DNA of 64,000 nucleotides from Eremophila alpestris peregrina (taxonomy: Eukaryota; Chordata; Aves; Passeriformes; Alaudidae). Made by a program: the position numbers and the translations under genes. A model generated the notes under the pieces. It was not told where the DNA came from. It saw only the letters and a program-made list of their open reading frames with translations, and made no database searches. Below, piece after piece: positions 49,900 to 58,900 of this stretch. The first letter of the stretch is position 1, and each line of letters starts with the position of its first letter. The stretch lies in NCBI GenBank assembly GCA_009792885.1, contig WMCF01000014.1:17166594-17230593 (forward strand), written 5' to 3'.

Positions 49900-50640
49900 T
49901 TTCAGTAACTATTACCACCTTAAAGGTACATAAAGTCCCTCTTGAAGATCTCCTACAATGATTCCTGCCACCTGGGATATTTTAACTGTATCCCTAAAAG
50001 ATTGTTTCTTTACTATTCTACTGCATCCAGATAATACCCCAAAGTTTGCTTTTACCATGCCTTCTATTAATAACACTGCACCAGTGGAGCATCATCGATG
50101 GAAAAGTACTTCCTCAAGGTATAAGAAACAGCCCTACAATTTTTCAGTGATATGTTACACAGGGACTCTTATCAGTGAGAGAACAATTTCCAGGGGCATA
50201 CTGTTACCACTACATGGACGATATTTTGATAGCAACCCAAACCAAAAAAGAATTCTCACATATTTGGCCAAGCCTGCTGCAACACTTAAAAGCATTTGGG
50301 CTGCATGTAGCACCAGGAAAGGTAGAGCAGCAACCACCTTGGAAGTACCTTGGACTCAAGATTATGGATCAGACCATACAGCCGCAGACAATTCATTTCT
50401 CAACAAAACTTAAAAATATAAATGATGCTCAAAAACTTTTGGGTACCATCAACTGGCTCAGACCCAATCTAGGGTTGACTACTCCACAATCAGTACCCTT
50501 ATTTCACCATATAAAGGATGATCCTGATCTAACTTCTCCCAGGAAGTTAACCCCGGAGAAAAAGGCTGCTCTTGAGATAGTAGAGCAAGCCATCACTAAC
50601 AGATCCACTGAATATGCCTAGACGTGTGTATTCCTGCTTT
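49900..50640 (+). pseudogene. pol: Inner provirus reverse transcriptase remnant
   Basis: The frame at 50175-50621 (148 codons) has REQFPGAYCYHYMDDILIAT, with the catalytic Y-M-D-D intact, then FGLHVAPGKVEQQPPWKYLG and INDAQKLLGTINWLRPNLG of the palm and thumb. Upstream, 49958-50170 holds KFAFTMPSINNTAPVEHHRW in another phase, so a frameshift near 50.11-50.17 kb breaks the enzyme. Similarity is to betaretrovirus-like ERV RT, different from the ERVL RT at 44.6-45.3 kb on the other strand. RT copies viral RNA into DNA; this copy is dead. Confidence 0.85.
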
Positions 50641-51370
50641 TATTTTTGTTGTTGGTTTCCATCCTACTGCTATTATTGGACAGTGAGATACTCAGTGGTC
50701 TGACCCTTTGCATGTTTTAGAATGGATGTTTCTACCTCACCAACCTAGAAAAACAGCCCCTACAACTTCTGAGTTAATTGCCCAGTTAAACATGAAATGT
50801 CATCAAAGGTATTTACTGATCCTTGCAAAAGATCCTTCAAAAATCATTATACCTGACACAAGAAGAATTTGTGTGGTGTTATGCCAATAGCACTACTTTG
50901 CAAAGTGCCTTACAAAATTTCTCAGGGCAAATGGGCTATCATTTACCTAGTCACACATTACTGCAAATTAGTAAAACTGCTGCACTATCCCTTAAACCCT
51001 GAACAGTCACACACTATTAAAAGGTATAACTGTGTTTACTGATGATTCTGGGAAAATGAGAAAGGCAATTGTGACATCGAAGAAAGAAAGTGAACGGCAA
51101 ACATTGGAAGGTTATAAGAATGGGTCACCTCAGTTGGTGGGGCTACATGTTGTAGCTATGGCTTTTCAGCATTTTTCCCATACCCCTTTAAATATTGTCA
51201 CTGACTCTGCCTACATTGCTGACATAACACAGAGATTAGACCGAGCTCTGCTGAAAGAAATTGACGATGCACAATTATTTGGCCTACTAAAAACTTTGTG
51301 GCCCACCATCCAAACAAGAAATTACCTGTACTACGTTCTACACATTAGAAGCCTGTTGGGGGGTAAGATT
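50641..51370 (+). pseudogene. pol: Inner provirus RT connection and RNase H remnant
   Basis: Connection-domain similarity continues from 50641 through 50890 (HVLEWMFLPHQPRKTAPTTS) with stops. The RNase H is in 51032-51362: VFTDDSGKMRKAIVT-type first Asp, then VTDSAYIADITQRL with the second Asp, and TRNYLYYVLHIRS, the conserved end with His. Sequence similarity ends abruptly at about 51362, where a GGGGG run begins and an unrelated LTR fragment follows. RNase H activity is not expected because of upstream frame breaks. Confidence 0.75.
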
Positions 51371-52180
51371 TGCTTCTTTTTTGCTTATAGAACTTTTTCC
51401 CTTAAGTTGCTAGACACCAATGACTCAATACTTATTGGTACTTAACTGAAGACAGAAGAGGTGGCCAGGGAAGAGAAGGTAGAACCTGGCTACACCTTTT
51501 TTCTTTTGTCTCTGGGAGGTTTCCCTCAGAGGGGGAAGGTAACGTGAGATTTTGGGGGCAGAAAAAAGGGCAGGGGCTGGGGTGGGGCAGTCTCTCTTGC
51601 TCTCAGGATTCAGGGAGAGAGGACACCCAGGCTGTTTGCTTGCTGCAGGAGGAGTTTCACTGTCGCCACCGAGTCCAGTCTTGGGAAATCTACCACATCT
51701 GCTCGTGTGCCTGGGAATTCTGAGCTTGCCTCATCCTCCTGTTGGAGCGGGGCTGGCCCCTGTCCCACCACCGCCACTTCTCCATCACTGCTTTGAGGCT
51801 TTTGGCTACACTGTGATCTCGCACCCCTGCTGCCTTGCGGGACATCCCTGCTGCCGTTCCAGCCACCACCATGGAACGTCGGATCTGCCTCATCATCAGC
51901 CCAGGATCTTCCACTGTTCCAGCTTGGTGCTCTCCAGACCACAGGGATCAGACTGCCTGGGCTTTGTGGAGCAAAAGCCCTTCAAGGTTTTTGGTTCTGT
52001 TTTATTATTAATGCTGTAGCTGTTTGTTTGTTTGCTTCCTTTGTTATACATATTAGTAAAGAGCTGTTATTCCTACCCCCATACCTCTGCCTGAGAGCCC
52101 CTTTAATTTCCTAAATTATAATAATCCAGTGGGAGGGATTTTGAATTCTCCATTCCAAGGGAGGCTCTGGCTTTTCCAGC
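51371..52180 (+). mobile_element. LTR fragment between RNase H and 3' LTR
   Basis: A GC-rich middle (51.55-51.95 kb) is followed by TTAGTAAAGAGCTGTTATTC, CCATACCTCTGCCTGAGAGC and an AT-rich tail, the 3' end of an LTR type common in birds. Its left end is unclear. It replaces integrase, env and most of the 3' LTR of the host provirus, so insertion with deletion or recombination is inferred. The 155-codon plus and 110-codon minus frames here are by-products of GC content. Confidence 0.55.
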
Positions 52181-52185
52181 AGAAA

Positions 52186-52282
52186 ACTTGAAAGCCCTAT
52201 AAAACGAGCTGCCGAACAATAAACAGGGCTGTTGCTGCATGATCTTCGGTGTGTTATTGTCACGTCCCTGTCTCCTTCAACA
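52186..52282 (+). mobile_element. 3' LTR of the inner provirus, last 97 bp only
   Basis: TTGAAAGCCCTATAAAACG to CCTTCAACA matches the 3' third of the LTR at 46004-46322 with five differences in about 94 bp. TATA and AATAAA are kept. The first two thirds are missing, replaced by the LTR fragment before it. Confidence 0.85.
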
Positions 52283-53945
52283 GTGACAAAACCACAGGTT
52301 ACTTTGTCGTGTATACCCTCTCTCTTGAGCAGGACAAGGCTTGTTGCTAATAGCAGAGACTGGTTTGTACTGGCAGAGCATGGGACACTTCTTTAAATTG
52401 CTGGTAGTCTTCTTTAAATTGCAAGAGGTCCTGGGACAGTCTTTACACAGACTAGATGCAGGACCATAGGGAGGAAGAGATACTTTCTTCATATAGCCAG
52501 AGTTTGGTAATTATCCACTCTTTGTTCACCTTCTTTCCATGACATTACTGTCAATTAGTTCATATACAGCAATGGTGCACTTCCTACGAACTTCCACCAC
52601 ATGTGGTGCAGTGGTCCAAGACTGGACTTCACCTGGATTTATAGGAAATTGCTCATCATTTGCAACCTTATAAAGTACCTCCAGCACAGCTATTTCTCTC
52701 AAGTTTTGGATGCCTTTCTCCATGGTGTTCCACTTGTCTTGGTGCAGTAATAGATCACCCTTGTTAAGATACAAGACACTCTTTATACTTAAAAGGAGTC
52801 ACCTCCAGAGTATGAGATGCTGTCCTCTTCCCAATCCCAATGTACACATTCCAGAACAGGGATCCCAGTTGCTTGGCTTCACTACTCTCTGGTTTCATAT
52901 CATGGGCCAGAAAATCCCAGCATCGAACCAGCTGGTGGCTGACATCTTTACCTGTATCTCATAGCTCATTGAGGCTCAGGGATCAAGTGATTTTCTCTAG
53001 CCCTGCTTCTTCCTCCTGTGGAGTGCCCTACTGCCTCTTCATCCCTCATTATGCCAACTGATTCGGTCTTGGATTTCCTTCTTCTGTATAGCGGCTACCA
53101 GCGCATGTTGTTCCCCTGGTTCAGCTGCAGTTTGAGTGGCCACAGCTCCTACTGATCTGCTTTCATCCATTCCCCCTAAGAGTGCTGCCTAGTAATGAGC
53201 AATGTCCAATAAACAGCAGCCAGAGCTCAGCACATTGCATAGCTTCATGCCTCTCTGGAACTGCCACAGCATTTATTCTTTTGCATAGTTTATCCGTTCA
53301 ACAGTCTTGTAGTTGTTCAGGGGTGAACGTAAAAATCATTGGAGCAGAATAGTCCTTTGGAAGCTAGCCCACTTTCTCCTACCTTGCATGTCACCCACCG
53401 TCAGGGCAGATTTCTGAAAGACCCTCCTAAAAATCTTCTGTAACTCTAAACATGGTGTGGACCATCCACAACACAGTAGACCTAGCCACAAGAACATGCT
53501 TTCCTAAATATCTAAGGAGAATTCAAAATTGTCAAAAACTGTTGTAACAGGTCTGAAAGAGAAAAAGGAGGTGAAAATCTGGGAAAATCATTCTCCCCTG
53601 TTCCCCTCACAAACTGGGTATGATTATTAATGGACTCCCAAAGGTAGTGCTGGATGTAAGGGCAAGAGAGCAGCACTCAATACACACGCCAAAAGATCTT
53701 CATTGTCCTTGATGATACCACATCATAAGCTGGTATCACATAGTACATCAACAAAACAATCCTGATCCCTCTCCCTGATTTGAAAAATACCATGAGGTAT
53801 GGAAATATATAGTTAGGTACCACACCACATGATGGTATCAAGCAAAATTGTGACCAGTGGCTCTGGACCTAAAGCAACAAAATGCCTACATGAAATTTGT
53901 TTCAAACCCACTCTGGGCAGACTTGTTGCTATCCTAACCCTTCGT
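52283..53945 (-). pseudogene. gag: ERVL Gag remnants
   Basis: The minus-strand frame 52526-52774 has WNTMEKGIQNLREIAVLEVL and FPINPGEVQSWTTAPHVVEV, resembling avian ERVL Gag, and is followed by 52277-52492, Cys/Lys-rich, towards the nucleocapsid side. Between 52.8 and 53.9 kb the minus strand should hold the N-terminal Gag; only scattered similarity is seen, with many stops. Gag would build the particle. Downstream Gag is separated from protease by the inner provirus. Confidence 0.65.
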
Positions 53946-53963
53946 GCCTCACACTGGGTGCCA
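53946..53963 (-). other. Probable primer binding site of the ERVL provirus
   Basis: On the minus strand TGGCACCCAGTGTGAGGC lies 8 nt inside the 5' LTR. The TGGCxCCCAxxGTG pattern is that of a retroviral tRNA primer site. Which tRNA is uncertain. Confidence 0.65.
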
Positions 53964-53971
53964 AATAACAC

Positions 53972-54378
53972 TATTGTGGTTCAGGAATGGTGTTCTCCAA
54001 TTTAGTGTTCCCAGTGAAACACTCCAAACCACACACACACTGCTCAGCTACTACCCCTCCCCCTCTTCTCCACAGCAGTTTGGAGAGGAGAATTGGACAC
54101 ACAAACAGGAACAGCAACCATACAAATGACAGAGGCTACAAGTAAACAAAACCCAGACAATTCACGCATGATTGCTCACACCCCTCTCTCCTTCTTCCTC
54201 CTCCCTACCTCCCAGAAACACCAGCAACCCAAGTACTCCCTTCACTATACTACCTGACCAGAAAAGAAGCCCTTCCCCTGAAAAATGACATGAGGTGGTA
54301 CAAAATAACTTTTGAGTCCAAACCATGCCCCATCTGGCTACTGCAAAATTTAACCCTATGCTGGCCAGATCTCGGACA
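53972..54378 (-). mobile_element. 5' LTR of the ERVL provirus
   Basis: 407 bp, on the + strand from TATTGTGGTTCAGGAATGG (TG decayed to TA) to AGATCTCGGACA. It aligns with 41922-42374 and 63010-63467. Just outside, 54379-54395 reads TTATCTATCCCTTA, nearly the same as the internal sequence next to the 3' LTR. Confidence 0.85.
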
Positions 54379-54809
54379 TTATCTATCCCTTACTTGGTAT
54401 TGCACTTTCTTGAGTGCCAGAACAATTTAGAATTACTTTGGTGTTTTCTTTATTTATTTCTTTATTATTGTGCACACTGCCTGCCAAATTATAGGACAAG
54501 ATAGTTTAATGTCAAATTACAAATACTCCCCACAGTAATCTTTATAAAGAAAAGAACAATACAGGCCTTACTGGACTTCGTGATGCTATTAAATGAGAAT
54601 GCTGGGAACAATTATTTTGGAAACAATTCGCTCCTAAAAACCTTTTACAAGAGTTTTCATTCCCATGAAAGCCAAACATGATGACTAAATTAACCTAAAT
54701 TATCCTGTAGGATCTCCAGGCATTTCAACAAATAACTTTTTTTTACAGAAACACAAAACAGGTCAGAAGCTAAATGTCAATAGATTTTCATTCCATACAA
54801 TTAACTCAC
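54379..54809. other. Intron between provirus and TNS3 exon
   Basis: Short intron remainder. Apart from the polypurine-like start (54379-54395) nothing was recognised. Confidence 0.5.
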
Positions 54810-54882
54810 CATAATATCTCCCTTCAAAAGTTGGGCAGGGTCTATAGCAATGCAGATCCGACTTTGATTTTCTGACCCTATG
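54810..54882 (-). CDS. TNS3: TNS3 exon: C2 domain
   Basis: A 73-nt exon. Its first base C completes the Tyr codon; it then encodes IGSENQSRICIAIDPAQLLK and GDIM. The acceptor is TCAAGTAG before CATAGGG; the donor is ATTATG followed by GTGAGT, leaving phase 0. It is part of the C2 domain. It shows more substitutions than its neighbours, for example the residues before SRICI. The exon lies only about 430 nt from the outer edge of the provirus LTR ending at 54378, so that insertion landed close to a splice donor. Confidence 0.88.
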
Positions 54883-55038
54883 CTACTTGACAGAGAAAAA
54901 AAAATACATGGTTTAAAGACACAAAAAACACAAAACAAACAAGAAACCCACAAGCAAAACTAAAAAAGGCAATGCAATTCTGCAATCATGAAAATTAAAA
55001 CCTAAATTAAAAAAAAATGGAAAATGCTTACAACTTAC

Positions 55039-55099
55039 TATATTCCAGATGTATAAACTGGTTGCATAGCCTGGTATAACTTCAGAAAAGGCCGACAAG
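55039..55099 (-). CDS. TNS3: TNS3 exon: C2 domain, 61-nt micro-sized exon
   Basis: A 61-nt exon encoding CRPFLKLYQAMQPVYTSGI, with split codons at both ends (CT completes Ala; TA begins Tyr). The acceptor is CTTTTCAG before CTTGTCGG; the donor is TA followed by GTAAGT. It encodes part of the tensin C2 beta-sandwich. It sits only 156 nt from the next exon (54810-54882), so the two form a tight pair before the 15.7-kb retroelement-filled intron. A 13-unit TATTT array lies about 160 nt upstream of its acceptor, within the preceding intron. Confidence 0.92.
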
Positions 55100-55794
55100 C
55101 TGAAAAGAAGCCAACACAAAAGGGTGCTTTGTAATATTCAGATATAGGAAAACAATTACAACTAGGTAGCTTCATGCTTATCCAGACTGAGCGACACGGC
55201 ACACAAAGGTGGCAATGCTGGACTGTCAAAATACGCTTCAAAACAAGATTGCCTAAAAGGTATTTTATTTTATTTTATTTTATTTTATTTTATTTTATTT
55301 TATTTTATTTTATTTTATTTTATTTCAGACTAGTTCTAAATTCAATAGGGAGGGACTTTAAAGGATTCTAGTAAGGAAGAAAACAAATTCTTCAAGACAA
55401 TGAAATTATTAAAGGAAGAATGATAATGGCCAAAAGAAGCAAACCCCCAATATAAAATGAAAACATTTTCAAAACAAACAAATTATTTGATTTTCAATTT
55501 CGTTTCAAAATTATTAAGACCGTTAAATTTCTACCTAGAACAAACAGTACCCTTTTTTAAAAGTTATTTTAGAATGAAAATCAGACTAAATTCAATGATG
55601 ACAATATAATAATTGCAAATTCATGCTGATTGTATTACAAAAGACCTTCAGATAAAAAAAATGCAGAAGCAGAAAACTGCTTTTAATCAGAAATCATTAA
55701 GACCTCTAAGTTCATAAAGTCCAGCCATTAAAGTTGGATTCCTTTACTGTGCTCTAGTGCACTATCTCATTGTATCATTTTAATTTTAAAGCTA
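55100..55794. other. TNS3 intron with TATTT array
   Basis: Intron upstream (in transcript) of the 61-nt exon. It contains the pentanucleotide array at 55261-55325; no other feature was seen. Confidence 0.6.
55261..55325. repeat. TATTT pentanucleotide array, 13 units
   Basis: Thirteen perfect TATTT units (65 bp), with no interruption, followed by CAGAC. In the TNS3 transcript it reads AAATA repeats. Perfect arrays of this length are usually variable between individuals. Confidence 0.95.
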
Positions 55795-56355
55795 CTTAGA
55801 AGAGCAAGCCACCTTAGTAGTACTGGTGAGGCCACACCTCAACTATGATGTTCTGTTCTGGGCCACTCACTTCAAGAAAGACTCTGAAGTGGGGCAGTGT
55901 GTCCAGCAAAGGTCAAGGGAGCTGGTGAAGAGTCTCCATACATGTCCTAGGAGGAGCAGCTGAGGGAGCTGGGTTGTTTAACCTGGAGAAAAGGAGGCTC
56001 AGGGAAACCTTATCACTCCCTATAACTGCCAGAAAGGAGGTCGTAGCAAGGTGGGAGTCAGCCTCTTCTCCTGGGCAACAAATCATACAATAAGAAGACA
56101 TAGCTTCAAGCTGCACAGAGAAGGTTCCTTTTGGACAGCGGGAATAATTTTTTCACTAAAAGGGTTGTTAAACATTGGAATGGAATGCCCTGGGAGGTGG
56201 TGGACTCACCATCCCTCTAGGTGTTCAAGAAACGATTGGACATGGCACTTAGTGCCATGATTTAGTTGACCAAGGGATGATGTATCAAAGATTGGACTCA
56301 ATGATCTTGGAGGTCGTTTTCTAAATTAAATGATTTTGTGTAATTCTGTAAGTAT
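55795..56355 (+). mobile_element. CR1 LINE 3' end
   Basis: Sense-strand CR1: GGTGAGGCCACACCTCAACT, GGCCACTCACTTCAAGAAAG, CTGGAGAAAAGGAGGCTCAG, GGGAGGTGGTGGACTCACCA, then GGACTCAATGATCTTGGAGG and a terminal AAATGATTTTGTGTAATTCTG that shows the short repeat typical of CR1 ends. The 5' side is truncated and all frames are broken. It covers part of the ORF2 C terminus and the 3' UTR. Confidence 0.9.
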
Positions 56356-56736
56356 ACCCTAGCCAAACAGCTTTTCCACACAAAATCTAATCTCAAAACA
56401 GAAAAGAGATTCTATTTATAATCATTTCCCAAAACAAAGAGGAAATTACTGTGAAACCTGATCAGGTTCTCAGATCCTTTGCAGCAACAAGGACCACAAC
56501 TGTTCAGAGACAGGCATACATGAATAGTATCAACTAATCATTTAACAAAGAACAAGAAATTGATTTCATCTGCTCCAATTTTTATTCTTATAATGCTTCT
56601 CTTCTGGTTCCTTTATTGGGAATATTTGGATGGATATTAAGAAGATTTTATTTTGAGATTCATGCAGGCTTTCTAGAAAGTTCCAAAATGAAACAAGATT
56701 TTGATCCTACACCTGAGGAAAAATTAGGTAATTTAC
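56356..56736. other. TNS3 intron, no recognised feature
   Basis: Short AT-rich stretch between the CR1 end and the donor of the next exon (GTAAAT at 56731-56736). Confidence 0.55.
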
Positions 56737-56849
56737 CTCCCCCAGCATCAAAGTTTGGGATGTCATGAAGGATAACATAGTGCAGGAAAAGAGGAGTTGC
56801 ATTCATTTTCACAGATCCAGATAGAAGGCCACTTAAGAACTGCACATAT
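56737..56849 (-). CDS. TNS3: TNS3 exon: start of C2 domain
   Basis: A 113-nt exon encoding YVQFLSGLLSGSVKMNATPL then FLHYVILHDIPNFDAGG. The acceptor is TTTTCAG before ATATGTG; the donor is GGGGGAG followed by GTAAAT. The split Arg codon from the previous exon (AG+A) and the Gly/Ala codon split at the 3' end (G+CT) both work. This is the first beta-strand region of the tensin C2 domain, which in PTEN-like proteins packs on the phosphatase domain and contacts membrane. Conservation with mammalian tensin-3 looks very high, so this exon is under constraint. The open frame reads through the donor into intron, so its downstream residues are not protein. Confidence 0.92.
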
Positions 56850-58270
56850 CTGAAAACAAAAAGTTTATCTGAATTATATAAAACCACTAATAACAGGGAA
56901 ATACATTATTTATCAATGGTATTTCCAGATTATGGGTAATGAATCGCATTGTGACAATACACATAACTCCAAAATAATAATCTTCACAAAACAGCATGAA
57001 AAGACACTTTAATTTACCACTGTATTAAATCCATGGCTGTTACACTGCTATTGTTGATATCTTTATTTTAGGGATTTACATTAGTACTCTAAGTAAGAAA
57101 TGAAGTAGAACAGACAGTAAAGTCAATTGTTTTGATACACATTCCTAGTTAAAACTTTAATCTTAAATTTCTTTCACAGCAGCATGATATGGGACCCATC
57201 CAATTTACAGTGAAGTTATCTTCATTAAAACAAAGGCAAGAAGTGTCCTTGTCAGAAATCTTAGCATTAAGGGCAATGTGGTCAAATAATATTTTCATAA
57301 TAAAAAGTAATCTCATTCAGTACAAAACAAGAGGAAAACTAGCACAGCAATGTGAAATTTTTTCTATTTCTGCAATTTATTACATGGTTTGGTCACAAGC
57401 TCATTAGCAAATACATGCAAGTAAACATCACTGAAATGTCTTTAATTTTTCCGCTGGCTTTGACTCCCTTTTTCTTCCATGCCTATGAGAAGACCTTCAT
57501 TTAACTTTATTTTCAGGAATGCATAGAGGAAAATCATCTCTTTTTCACTTTTATGCACAGATCTCATTAACTGAACTCCTGCTAACACCACAGCTAAGGA
57601 TATCCTGATGGGTCACAACATCTTTACTACCCCAGAATGGGGGTTGTGGTGATTTAAAATAGGTTTCATTTTACACAGAGATTGCATTTTACAGAAAACT
57701 TGCATTCTTAACATTTATTTTAAATGTTAAGAAAAGGCAACTTTTTTTTTGTTTTCTCCTTCAGTCTTTCTGAAAGGATTTGGTACATCAAAAGCACAAA
57801 TTTTACAAATTGACACACCTAATGACCAAAATAAATGTGTAAAAATGTTTTGTCAGTGACCTCTCATGACTTCAATAAATTAGTTTATTAATATCAGTGT
57901 GAATATTTTCTCTCTACCAGCTTTTAATTATTACAAAAATTTGACTGAGTTTTCGAAAACTTTTCTCAAGGCAGTACATTTAAGGGGCCTATAGAAAGAT
58001 GACTTGTTTTTGAGAAGAGCGTTCAAAGATATAACCTAAAGGTTTATGAGAAATTTTTTTCATTTGAAGGGTCTCTATCTGCATTTCTCAGTTGGACAAA
58101 TCTTCAACAGCTTATCTGAGAATGGATTCAAACCAGATCTGGTCTACAGTTACTTTTCTTGTCATTGTTACAGTGCCCAACTAGCAGTTGGGGAAAGCCA
58201 AGTGACTTAATGGCCACAATTTATTTTTATCTGGACAATATTTAGTGCAGAAAAAGTTTCAAAATGTTGT
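56850..58270. other. TNS3 intron with a perfect hairpin
   Basis: AT-rich intron; the palindrome at 57705-57733 is the only distinct element seen. Confidence 0.5.
57705..57733. repeat. Perfect 13-bp inverted repeat, 3-nt loop
   Basis: TTCTTAACATTTA, loop TTT, then TAAATGTTAAGAA. It would give a stable small hairpin in DNA or RNA of either strand. Confidence 0.85.
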
Positions 58271-58370
58271 AATATATGACTGGGAATAATTCATGTTTCT
58301 CTTGCTGTATTAAATGGTATAATATATGATTGAAATAACTCAAGCCTCTCTTGCTGTACTCAATGGGAAT
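58271..58370. repeat. Two-copy 50-bp tandem duplication
   Basis: 58271-58320 and 58321-58370 both start AATATATGA and include CTCTTGCTGTA followed by AATGG. Identity is roughly 80 percent. It lies directly before the CpG-rich patch. Confidence 0.8.
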
Positions 58371-58479
58371 AAAACCATTCCAGGGTTTGGAATGTACATA
58401 CAGAGATTGTATCACCTTTCCCAGTAAAGCCAGAGACAGGAATTTGCAACAGAAAGACAGGTGGACTCACAAGATAGAT

Positions 58480-58900
58480 GGATGTCGGACTGGTGATGAA
58501 GACAAGTTTCTGAGGCAATTAACACGGATGCCAGGGAGATGGGACTTTTGCACTTGAATACAGGTTCTTGGAAATCTCATCAAGGACCTATTCTGCCCAG
58601 AAAACTATTCAGCAGACCAGCGGCGCTGAAAAGAACTTACTTGAATATGCAACGAAAGACTAAGAAAGAAAAGAAATGTGGCAACTCGAGGTCCAGCCCG
58701 GAAAAACTGTATAAAAACCGACACTGCGGAGCACACTTCGTGAACTGGGAGGGGTACGGTGCAATAGAGGCTGTACCTCCGGTTCACCCAGTGGCAATCC
58801 CGGGCTTGGCTCTGTCTTTTGTCTGTGGTATCCTGGCATTTTGTTGCGATGTTTCGTAATGAATTATTTTATTAACTTATTACCGGATGTTTTATACGTT
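58480..58900 (+). other. CpG-rich patch with TATA-like site, possible young LTR or promoter
   Basis: About 17 CpG dinucleotides occur in about 420 bp, while the kilobases around have almost none. CTGTATAAAAACCGACACTG at about 58708 is a good TATA context on the plus strand, with CTTCGTG and a C/G-rich stretch after it. A plus-strand frame of 106 codons (58539-58859) crosses the patch; it matches nothing I know. The block could be a little-decayed LTR, or a promoter for a transcript antisense to TNS3. No LTR ends or target duplication were found. Confidence 0.4.

Larger units (their letters stand above)
46004..52282 (+). mobile_element. ERVK-like (beta-type) provirus nested in the ERVL
   Basis: A plus-strand provirus: 5' LTR, repetitive leader, gag (MA, Cys/Pro-rich part, CA, NC), RT and RNase H, and the last 97 bp of a 3' LTR. 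Protease, integrase and env were not found; two unrelated LTR pieces (49.26-49.83, 51.37-52.18 kb) sit where parts are missing. AAAACCA precedes the 5' LTR (45997-46003) and recurs five bases beyond the 3' LTR (52288-52294). Over the shared 94 bp the two LTRs differ at five positions. Gag and RT similarity is to betaretrovirus-like ERVs. Confidence 0.85.
41922..54378 (-). mobile_element. ERVL-type provirus, interrupted by a second provirus
   Basis: An old provirus in minus orientation: 5' LTR (53972-54378), PBS-like site, gag remnants (about 52283-53940), then a foreign insertion (46004-52282), then protease, RT, RNase H and integrase (about 45990-42900), and the 3' LTR (41922-42374). About 550 bp separate integrase from the 3' LTR and no env was seen, as is usual for ERVL. 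The Gag and Pol translations resemble avian ERVL. The two LTRs are visibly diverged, so it is not recent, and every gene is broken. No target duplication was found at the outer edges. Confidence 0.85.

Noticed and set aside
51552..52019. 155-codon plus frame and 110-codon minus frame
   Set aside because: Both cover a GC-rich LTR segment that lowers stop frequency; neither resembles Env or any protein I know.
46011..52288. ATGACA/GTGACA as the 6-bp duplication of the inner provirus
   Set aside because: The solo relative at 14750 also begins TGTGACAG, so TGACAG belongs to the LTR and not to the target.
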